In this document: positions 56,123 through 64,000 of the stretch, piece by piece
Numbering within the stretch: the first letter of the stretch is position 1
How the letters are laid out: each line of letters starts with the position of its first letter
Source of the DNA: Austropuccinia psidii
Taxonomy: Eukaryota; Basidiomycota; Pucciniomycetes; Pucciniales; Sphaerophragmiaceae
NCBI GenBank assembly: GCA_023105745.1
Contig: JALGQZ010000009.1
Location: 16,788,564-16,852,563, forward strand
DNA: 64,000 bases
Direction of reading: 5' to 3'
Program-made: the position numbers and the translations under genes
The notes under the pieces: model-generated
Seen by the model: only the letters and a program-made list of their open reading frames with translations
Database searches by the model: none
What the model was told of the DNA's origin: nothing

Positions 56123-56132
56123 GCCAACCCTG

Positions 56133-57650
56133 GTTTGTACCATGATGCACTTTGGTTGGATTCCACCAAAAAGTGGATCATTGCCATTCAGAATGAATTT
56201 GCAATCCTGGAATGCCATTGTGGCCTGGAGGAGGTCCCTTACAATGGCTCGTTCTGTCTACTCAACACTGTCAGGGTTTTTTGTGAAAAGACAGACTCAA
56301 GTGGTAATCCTGTAGAGGCCAAAGCCCGGCTGTGTGTCAAAGGCTTTCTTCAGGTGGAAAATCTTGATTTCCATGAGACTTTTGCTCCAACTGAGCAGTA
56401 ATCAAGCATTTGTTTTCTTCTGGGTTACTGCGCAGCAAATGATCTTGTTCTCCACCCAATGGATGTCAAGACTGCCTTTCTGCATGGTGATCTGGACAAA
56501 AACCTGCATATTTGTGTTCCAGAAGGCTACACTTCCTCACTCAAGGGGGATATATGCCTCAAGATGAATAAATCTCTTTATGGCCTCAAGCAAAGTCCAA
56601 GAAACTGGTATCTTTGCATAAAGAGGTTCTTTGAAGACTCTGCATTTTGATTGTCAGCCGCCAACCCTTGTCTTTTTATACCTAATGGTGAGGATCCCTG
56701 CTTTGTTTTCCTTCATTTTGCTGACCTGGTCATTGGTGGGAGGAAGCTTCAAAAGTTTCGATTGGAAATATCCCTGGCATTTGACATGAAGGACTTAGGC
56801 AAACCTTGGTATGTACTAGGGATGGTAGAAAGAAACAGGAAAAAGCGTAGTCTATTTATTTCTCAAGAAATGTACATCAATAACTTTCTGGCTACTTTTG
56901 GAATGCAAGACTGCAAGTCGGCATCAACTCTGCAGGTGCCTGGATCCAGGCTTCTTCCCAGAGGGGACACCAATGCCCCTGCAGCTTCAATCAATTATTG
57001 GCGTGCCATTGGTCTTCTCAAATATCTTGTCACCTGCACCAGGACGGACCTTGCCTACTCTGCCTCTTGTCTGGCCCAATTTCTCAACGATCCCAGCAGT
57101 GAGCATGAAGCCGCTTTCAAACATGTGTTACAATACTTGAGTGGCACTCAAACTTGGGGAATTTCCCTTGGTGAGTTGGGCATCAACTCTGTGGTTACCT
57201 TGTACTGTGACTCCGACTGGGGATCAAACTTTGATTCTAGGTCATTTTCAGGAAGTTGTCTCTTCTTTTACGGCCTGGTGGGAGGGAAAACTTCCAAATG
57301 GGATGTTGTTTCTCTCTCCTCAACTGAAGTGGAATACAGGTCAATCTCCAATTGCTTTCAAGACATATGCTGGATCTTAGAGCTTGTTTCCAATTTTGGC
57401 TTAGATTTGAAGGCCAAACCACTGTGTGACACTCAGGGAGCAATTGCGCTCCTCAAGAACACATTATATCAGCACCGAACTCGACATATCAAGCTTTGAC
57501 TCCATTGGTGCCGGCAGCTACTTAATGGAGGGGATATCAGTTTGGAGTATGTGGCTACTAATCTGATGGTGGATGACGTTCTCACCAAAAGCCTGTCTTG
57601 TGTCTTGCACCAGACCCACTGTGCAGCACTGTTTATCCTGTAGTTGCAAC
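56133..57650 (+). pseudogene. pol: Ty1/Copia reverse transcriptase and RNase H
   Basis: Copia RT in order: ALWLDSTKKWIIAIQNEFA (about 56147), ARLCVKGFLQ, HETFAPTEQ, MDVKTAFLHGDLDKNLHICV (56459), LKMNKSLYGLKQSPRNWY. The catalytic box reads F-A-D-L-V near 56717 instead of Y-V-D-D-L. RNase H: ASCLAQFLNDPSSEHEAAFK, DSDWGSN, SLSSTEVEYRS, and H-R-T-R-H-I-K near 57476. Stops at 56399-56401, 56648-56650 and 57497-57499. This is the downstream half of the element begun at 30171. Confidence 0.9.
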
Positions 57651-57658
57651 TCTTGAGC

Positions 57659-58019
57659 ATGGGAGGGTGTTAAATTAAATCTAATTTACCTTGTTACTAG
57701 AAATCCTTGTTGTAATACAGTTACTCTTATTAAAGTTAATTACTTAGAACATATCACTATAGACAATTGATGTATAGTTCTCTGAAGATCACCGCGCTAT
57801 CTAGAGTGTGTTTACTATTTAAAGCCAGTAGACAACATGTGTAGCTGTCCCTCATCCAGCTACTCATATTCTCTACTCTTCTCATTTACTGTTTTCCTGA
57901 CCCTTATGTTGTTTGAGCATCTTTCAGGTGTGCTCTCATTTTGCAATCCAGTTACTCATATTTTCTACTCTTCTCATTTACGGTTTTCCTGACCCTTACA
58001 TTATTTGAGCATCTTTCAA
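57659..58019 (+). repeat. Copia polypurine tract and 3' LTR
   Basis: ATGGGAGGG (57659-57667) is followed by TGTTAAATTAAATC, the LTR start. The LTR seems to end near 58018 (GAGCATCTTTCA). About 70 bases (57857-57927) are repeated at 57950-58018 with small differences, so the LTR end is tandemly duplicated around GGTGTGCTCTCATTTTGCAA. Confidence 0.65.
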
Positions 58020-58213
58020 AAAAATTGTTGTTCTTAGGGTATTTAAATTTAACTCTTATTTGTACAAATTTGCATTCAGCTGCTTTTGGAAAATTTCCTT
58101 CAAAGGTTAAAACTGGGTTAATTATGGTAAACGTCCCTGTACAAGCTATCAAGGTTGGTTTACCTTGTATGATGGCAGAGTTTTGTGGTTTTCTAGTCTT
58201 CTGGGTGGCAATT
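58020..58213. other. Unassigned 194 bp between Copia LTR and family A LTR
   Basis: No recognised feature. A minus-strand frame is open across it, but it has no recognisable motif. Confidence 0.4.
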
Positions 58214-60400
58214 TGTGAGCCTGTGAGGTATGTAAAACATACCCATAAGGCCACAAATAACTTTATACTCAGTCAAGATTGTCTTCAACAGACTTTTTAA
58301 TTGAATTTCAAATAAAAAATAACAAAAGATAGGTATAACTTCTTTTTGGATAAACAAAGTCAAAAATATGATGTCATTTTTGGATTCTACACCAAAAATA
58401 ACCTAGGGTACATCCATAAGGTGTTATACCCAAAAACACTTATTTCTTATTTTAATAGAAGATTTAAGAATCTCACAGTAATAATGTAACTTTTTTAACA
58501 TTTTTTTAAAATTGTTAAATTTAAGCTTAAATAAGCTTAAATTTAAAGTTGCATAAGGTTTATGCAAACTTCCCAAAATTTTAGTTAAAATTGAGGTGTG
58601 GTGTATATTTACTGAATTGGCTAAGGATTTGCCATACAGAATGTAAATCCTGCGTGAGCTCAATTTAAAAGGATTTAAGGCCAAAGTATGGCTTTAAATA
58701 AATAAAAGGGCAAAATATACGCAAAAAGGTGGGACAAAGGAAAAAGAACAAATAGAGCTGGGGTGCCCAACTTTTTGGATGTGCAAGGATTCAATTAAGG
58801 TTGTCCACCTGTATTGGAGGATTTTCAACCTTATTTAACCTTTAAGATTAGACTTTGATCCAACATTAAAGCTTAAACTGGTTTTATCCCAAATTAGACA
58901 GGAATTTCCAGCTGCCAAAGGTTAAATCCAATATGCAGGCTTGAAAACAAGGTTTTATGAACTTTCAAAGCTGAATTAATCTTAAAAGGTGTAAATAAGC
59001 TTAAAAATTTAAGGTTACAAGCATCAAAACCTTATCAAAACTTAAGGTTTGGTGTGTATTCCTATTTTACGTGGAAAAATAGCAATAACTTCAAAAATCC
59101 ATTAAAAATCCAATTCTTAATGGATTTGCTTGAAGATTTCACACAGCTTACAATTTAATATTATCTACATATAAGCTAAATTTTAAGTATCATTTATAAA
59201 TATCTTTTCTGGGTAATTAGCCTGGAAATTTACTCTTTTAATTAAAACCCAAAGAAAATTATAATTTCTTCAAAAATTAATTGAAAATTGAGGTTAAGAG
59301 ATTTCTGATTGAAACTCTATTTTTAAGTTTCTCATGTGATGAAATTTAATATAAATAAGTTTATTTCTAATAAAAACTTAAAGTAATTAGTTTAAATGAG
59401 GATTAAAGTTACATGGAGTTAAGAATAACCCTGTTAACTTTAAATTGAAATTAAAATTAAGTTACATTAAGATAAGAAATTTATTTTTAAGCATGGTTTT
59501 TCAGTTTTGACCTGAGCACGCCCTCTATATCCACTATGAATCATGAGCGCTTCTCTGAAGACATAAAAAGAGTCTTTTCATCACTGGTGTTGTCCATCAT
59601 CAATTATCAATCCAATAATATTAGAAATTTAAACAGGTAAAGTCTTATTGAATAGAAAATCTGATTATTAAAGTAATGTTTGAGTTAAGTTATTTTTTAT
59701 TAATTAGAATTAAACAATTTAAATCATAGAGTTTAGGTTATTGTTGTAATCACCAATAATATATTTTATTATATAAAATTAATCATTTTAAATATCTTTT
59801 AAAATCCACAAATTGCTCTTGAAGACTCTTTAATCATAATTTTTATTATGAAAAATTGTTTTATCTTTGAAAATATTGATTTTTGGCGTGTCTTTAACTT
59901 ATAATTATTATTTAATATAATAACTGTGGTTGTTTGACTTGTTGTATTAAATGAATATTATAAGTAAGTTTTCTGTAAAGTTCTATATCTTTTTTATCTA
60001 GTATTAGTTTTTTTATATAGAATTTTATTCTATAAGAATTATTTCTGCACAGTGTGTGTTTTAATTGTTTTATACATAACATTTATATTATTTATAAGTG
60101 GTTAATATTCTTATTTTCCACGTGTAATTGTCTCATTAAGAGCTTTACACTTCTTATTGTTATAACTGTCAGTGACTATAACAATAACAGAATAATTATA
60201 ATTTATTATAATTATTATATTTTTTTATCATTATGTTTTTAAAATAATAATTAAATTCTTTTTTTTAAATAATTATTTTTAATAATTATATTTAAATTTG
60301 TGGTTGTAATATTTTATTATATTATATATTTCCACTGAGAACAGTCATAGTACTCTTGATTTTGCTACTATTATCAAGAGTTTCATAGAAAAGCCTTACA
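58214..60400 (+). repeat. Family A 5' LTR, right copy (2187 bp)
   Basis: Starts TGTGAGCCTGTGAGG, ends AAGCCTTACA. Equivalent to 27986-30170 in inverse orientation. CATAAAAAG box at about 59562, splice donor CAG|GTAAAG at 59637. Confidence 0.9.
59562..59642 (+). promoter_or_regulatory. Family A promoter box and LTR splice donor
   Basis: CATAAAAAG (59562-59570), then CAG|GTAAAG (donor 59637). Both are conserved in the two other family A LTRs in the window. Splicing from here to the micro-exon would remove the primer site. Confidence 0.5.
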
Positions 60401-60402
60401 TT

Positions 60403-60420
60403 TGGGGGCCTGGCCGTGAT
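60403..60420 (+). other. Primer-binding site of family A, right copy
   Basis: TGGGGGCCTGGCCGTGAT, two bases after the LTR end, identical to family 2. Confidence 0.65.
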
Positions 60421-60653
60421 TTTAACCAATTTTTGGGACATAAATCATATTCTAGACCTTATGTTACTATTTTTTGACGTAAAATTGCCATATTTCTCTT
60501 AATATTGGCTTTCTTGGGACTTATCCCTTAAAAATAATTCTTATAATATTAATAAAGTTGTTTTTTTCTTGAGAATATTGTTTGAAACAACATACTATTG
60601 AGTGACTTGGAATAAATTTATTTTGTCTAACTAGTGGCTTTTTCACATCACAG
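60421..60653 (+). other. Family A leader before micro-exon
   Basis: Non-coding. Contains the block CTAGTGGCTTTTTCACATC that precedes the acceptor in all three families. Shows the empty target site of family 1 (CAGACTTG at 60651-60658). Confidence 0.6.
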
Positions 60654-60682
60654 ACTTGAAATTTATTCTTTGAGTTATTCTA
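60654..60682 (+). other. Predicted leader micro-exon of family A
   Basis: Twenty-nine bases between acceptor TTTTTCACATCACAG and donor TTCTA|GTATAA. Ends in A. The next acceptor TCTAG (60944-60948) is followed by TG, giving a split ATG. Confidence 0.5.
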
Positions 60683-60948
60683 GTATAAAGTGAATAATGA
60701 TACAATTTTTATTAATAAACTTGTTAATTGCACAATTATTATTTCTTTAAAGAAAATAAAACTAAAAATTAAAAATTAAAAAATTGAAAATCTTTACTCA
60801 AAATATTTTTTTCTTTTATCTTAGAAATTTGTCTTTTTTTTTACGTAATTTGCCATAAATTACATTAAAACAGATTTATTCAATAAGTTGAGTTTATAAG
60901 TTATTTTTATTTTTTGATAAAATAACTTATATTTTCATTTTTTTCTAG

Positions 60949-61881
60949 TGTTATCAATGAGTGACAGCTCTTCAGACTCTGAAGCCTCAGAGTCTAGTAT
61001 TGAAATTCAAGCCAGCCCAGCACCAAGGGGTTTGATAACTAAAGAACCCTTTAAAGGTCCAGCAGGTGAATTCAATTCATTCTTAGTCTATTTTTTCTTC
61101 AAATTGACGTACAATGACTCCTACTATAAGTGGAAGTAATTACTCCATCCAATTGAATGGATCCGGACCAGGGCATTCCAGTCATAAATCAAAAAGACAA
61201 GAATGTCAGCCCAGAGGAGAGGCACAAATAGAGGATGCCAGAGCTTCCACAAGTTCCCAAAGGTTAGCCAGCACCTTTGAACCTCTTATTGAGAGTCCAG
61301 AAGCTGACATAACTGCTATTGCTGTTAGACCTGAATCATTTCCAACAGGCAGAAGTGGAGATTTACCAGTGTCAGTACAAGAGCTGGTTTATGGCCGCCA
61401 AACAGCAAGAGTGGGAACTTCTCCCAAGTCTTTGGATAGGCACCATGAACTCTTATCTTCAAGTGAAGAAGTTCATGGGGCCAGAAAAGACAGAAGAACT
61501 TCTGAAGGGTTGGACACCAATGTCTTGCAAAGGAAAAGTCCAAAAGATAAAAGCTTGGTTAAAAACCAAATCATGTTATCAGAGGATCAGAAGAAGAAAT
61601 TGGCCCAAGGCAAGGAAAACAGCCAAGTGGAAGCTCCCCAAGAATCCACCAGCAAAAATCCGCCTCAACAAGTGCCAAGCAAGCCCAAGCAAGCCCCAAA
61701 GACAAACCAGAAGGGCAAGCAAAAGGCAAAGCCCAAATGGAACAAGCCTTACCCACAGAATTACAGAATCCCAAAGAAAGAAAAAATAGCCACGGACAAT
61801 GTGTTCAGCATTGCAAGAACTCTGATGGAAATCAAAAACAAGGATGAGGAAAGATTGAGCCAATCTTTCCCAAAGAAATAG
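60949..61881 (+). pseudogene. Family A ORF1, right copy
   Basis: Exons 60949-61065, 61131-61262 (132 nt) and 61329-61881. Introns GT-AG of 65 and 66 nt, phase 1. An internal Met (60957, MSDSSSDSEASESS) is also available as start. Motifs as in families 1 and 2: acidic Ser-rich start, NHFQQAEVEIYQCQYK, MNSYL, GWTPMSCK, YRIPK and SFPKK-stop. Two lesions: TGA near the start of exon 2 (about 61154) and a one-base loss in an A-run near 61562. With that base the spliced length would again be a multiple of three (267 aa). Confidence 0.68.
61866..61875 (+). promoter_or_regulatory. TTTCCCAAAG slippery stretch before ORF1 stop (right family A)
   Basis: ORF1 codons TCT TTC CCA AAG AAA TAG: two overlapping -1 heptamers directly before the stop. 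The Gag frame in -1 is open through K-E-I-D-L-V. Confidence 0.5.
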
Positions 61882-62317
61882 ATCTTGTTAAGCTTGTAAC
61901 TCAATTTGAATGTTGCAATAAAGAAATTATGACAAAGTTTAAAACATTTGAGTATATCCAACAAAAGTTGGGTAATGAGATATTACAAGTGAAAGAACAA
62001 CAAAAGACCATTATTGGCCTTGAAAATGTCAATAAAGACAATATTGTGTATTTGACGCAAATTTTTGCAAGAATTGAGTCTAAAGTTACTTTGCTAAATC
62101 AACCAGATGACAATTCAATTTCTTTTATAATTGGACAGTTAAGAGAATTGAAATTACAAGTCCAAAACTTTGAAAATTCAACTGGTAACAATGCAGCTCT
62201 TTTCCAAGAACAATTGGAAAAAAGTGATAATGCAAGACTTGAATTACAAGAGGACATTCACTCAAGTATTCATAATATATCACTGAAAAATGAATTGCCA
62301 AGGCAATCCACACCAAT
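61882..62317 (+). pseudogene. gag: Family A Gag, coiled-coil part
   Basis: Open -1 frame continuing from the ORF1 overlap, with MTKFKTFEYIQQK at 61929, heptad-rich to about 62280, ending at the C insertion. It resumes at 63757. Equivalent to family 1 5040-5450. Confidence 0.7.
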
Positions 62318-63756
62318 TGTCAGGCTGAGTCTATGATGAGAGTATTAAAAAGTATTTATAACTCTTAACTATGACTGTGACATGGTAAATAAAGATTTAA
62401 AAGACTTTTATAAGAGTTAAAGATGGTTTAATTTAATAATAAGAGGGCTTTACTATAAGGAATATAGTGGTGGTGAGCACTGTTGAAAGCCCTGGGTGCA
62501 GCTTTACCTGTTGGGTTACAATAATAAAGACTACAATACTTTAAATTAAGCGTCTACCTGATTATTACCCAAGAGTAAAACTGTTTTTGACAGTTTACTA
62601 CATAGGGTATTGAAGAGCAGGATTAAAAGACAATTCTGGCTGTGAAAAGCCTCCTTTTTATCCTGAAATGGGGTGTAAAGGGTGCTAGACCTTTCCACGG
62701 AGAGGAAGTGAAGATTTTTCACCCTCCAGGACTGACTTGTGGTTTGGAAACATCCTGTATACCCTGTATTGGGCTCAGATGTGGTTTTGAAATGGCATCT
62801 GGGCAGTTTTCACCAATACAGGGTGAAGATTTTCATCTGGGGACCCCACAGCCTGATTCTGACGTGTATGACGTGTAGAATGCTGTACAGAAACTGTATG
62901 GGACCCCATTATTTACTGACTTATGAGGTATTGAAGTATTAACATGCTTCTTTGTCTGTTTGACACCTCATAATCAGAGCACAACTGTATCCTGTCATAA
63001 TATAGCTGTATTGGCCATATTGTGGGATTATAACATTCAAATGGCCATACCTTTGTCAGTTTTTGAGATATCATGCTCAATGTTGGCACATTGGATAGCC
63101 CTGTATGAGCTCTATACAATGATACCCAATTTGGTATGGTTATCAATAAATATGACAAAGTTATCCCATGTACAAGGTTTTTGTACATAGGCATGGATTG
63201 GGCAAAAAAGCTGTATGGAGCTTGTTTGCCTCATAACTTCTGTTATAGTTGGGATATGAGGAAGTGAAAGGCACCATCAGATAGCCCTGATTGTTCCCTT
63301 TCCAAAAAGATCCAGCCTTAAAGTAGCTCACACCAAAACTGTAGAAGTTAGATGAAAGGTGAATGTTATGTTCACCCTTATTTGGCCTGAATTTGACCAT
63401 AACTCAAGAATACTGGTGCTAGCTCAGTTTGGCTAGTATCATTGGATAGCCCTGACTTAGAGCTTCATTCTGAATACCCATTTGATGGGGTTAAGCCTCT
63501 TCTTTTAGATTGTAGATGAGAGGTGAAAATTAAGGTTTATGCTAAGCAACAACTTTGAGCAGGAATAACTTTGTTATTCTTTGTCCTATGGTGATGGGAC
63601 TTATATTTTCAGAAAGAGGTGAGTTTTTCAGTTCGTCTGAAACCTTTTGAGCTAATTTGGCTCAGCTCCATGTTTTGGTGGTATCTTGGCTATACCATTA
63701 GTTTATGGTATTTTGGTTGTCATGCTTGTGCTCTGGTTTTGGGTCACAGGCTGACA
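62318..63756 (+). repeat. Solo family C LTR in family A gag
   Basis: TGTCAGGCTG at the start, CAGGCTGACA at the end, 1439 bp, flanked by CCAAT (62313-62317 and 63757-63761). Matches 26577-27985 in inverse orientation. No internal element sequence and no credible gene. Confidence 0.9.
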
Positions 63757-64000
63757 CCAATTCTCGACAGAAATGTGCTCAATGATTTACATCATAACAT
63801 TTCAAGTAATGAGGTGGAAACTGCTTGCAATTTCAAAGACATTCTAAAATTAGAGGAATGGCCAACCTTCAATGGTGAAGGAGGATATAATCATATGGAA
63901 TTTATGAAAAAAATTGATATGTTTAAAGAAGACTTTAACATATCAGATGAATACATAAGTGCCAAAATACACTCATTATTTACCAGATCAGCAAAGAAAT
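63757..64000 (+). pseudogene. gag: Family A Gag capsid part (cut by window edge)
   Basis: LEEWPTFNGEGGYNHMEFMK (about 63854) matches the start of the capsid-like domain of families 1 and 2. The frame is open to the end of the window. Confidence 0.8.

Larger units (their letters stand above)
30997..56132 (+). mobile_element. hAT-like DNA transposon (contains nested B1 and B2)
   Basis: Termini CAAGGGTGGC (30997-31006) and GCCAACCCTG (56123-56132) form a 10-bp imperfect inverted repeat of the hAT type, flanked by an 8-bp duplication, as is usual for hAT. Inside are the two halves of a hAT transposase gene (31560-33156 and 54813-55817), separated by B1. Without B1 the transposon would be about 3.5 kb. 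Near the left end GTACC-AACCAAATAAGTAC occurs twice (31055-31077 and 31129-31150), a possible subterminal transposase site. Confidence 0.75.
58214..64000 (+). mobile_element. Family A Ty3-type element, right copy (runs off window)
   Basis: LTR, primer site, leader, ORF1, Gag. The element is interrupted in gag by a solo family C LTR and continues beyond 64000. It is oriented away from the left family A copy (which runs off the left edge). Gag and ORF1 are close relatives of family 1. Confidence 0.85.

Noticed and set aside
57941..58300. A 119-codon plus-strand frame spanning the Copia LTR end and the family A LTR
   Set aside because: It crosses two element boundaries, so it cannot be an inherited gene.
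62318..63756. Possible host gene between the two family A gag parts
   Set aside because: Perfect CCAAT duplication, TG..CA ends and a second copy at 26577-27985 show it is a solo LTR.
1..64000. Search for tRNA, rRNA, riboswitch or a conventional host gene
   Set aside because: No stretch could be recognised. Everything with clear coding signal is transposon-derived.

Overview
The window looks like repeat-rich DNA from a rust fungus (Pucciniales). Several retrotransposon proteins (Gag beginning MPVQHSP, Gag N-terminus MVHTRNGSNYS, an antisense ORF beginning MSSRLTSLCDS) closely resemble predicted proteins I remember from the myrtle rust Austropuccinia psidii. That is recall, not a search. I see no convincing host gene, tRNA or rRNA. 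Essentially all 64 kb is nested transposable elements, AT-rich and mostly decayed.

Layout. (1) 1-1657 and 12034-13253: minus-strand Ty3-type element of 'family A' (left copy), split at its leader by a complete 'family 1' element (1658-12028, duplicated target AAGTC). (2) 13254-13741: a piece of family A LTR in the opposite orientation. (3) 13742-26576: one end of a chromovirus-like element B' (minus), its LTR split by a 'family 2' element (14753-25442). (4) 26577-27985: LTR of family C (minus); 27986-30170: family A LTR (minus). (5) 30171-58019: 3' part of a Ty1/Copia element, interrupted by a hAT-like DNA transposon (30997-56132, 8-bp duplication), interrupted by chromovirus B1 (33157-54812, duplication GAGAC), itself carrying a solo family 2 LTR (37635-39660, GAGTT) and a full chromovirus B2 (43167-53503, AATAT). 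(6) 58214-64000: plus-strand family A element (right copy), with a solo family C LTR (62318-63756, CCAAT) in its gag.

Expression. Families A, 1 and 2 have unrelated-looking LTRs but share a layout: a tRNA-Pro-like primer site, a splice donor in the LTR, a 29-30 nt micro-exon (A and 2), a start codon apparently split by an intron (A|TG), an exon of exactly 132 nt, and a last exon ending in F-P-(K/R)-K-stop. The spliced product (255-286 aa, here ORF1) is read in a different frame from the Gag-Pol frame that overlaps it. The first ATG of the Gag-Pol frame lies inside intron 1, so splicing may choose between the two proteins. A and 2 also carry a TTTCCCAAAG slippery stretch just before the ORF1 stop.

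Elements B1/B2 follow another plan: Gag, then Pol in the -1 frame after GGGAAAA, a classical chromodomain, a primer site complementary to 14 nt inside their own LTR (Tf1-like self-priming), and, in B2, an antisense two-exon gene with a cysteine cluster between pol and the 3' LTR. B1 has lost that gene by a clean deletion of about 1.1 kb. B2 is the youngest insertion, since I found no difference between its LTRs.
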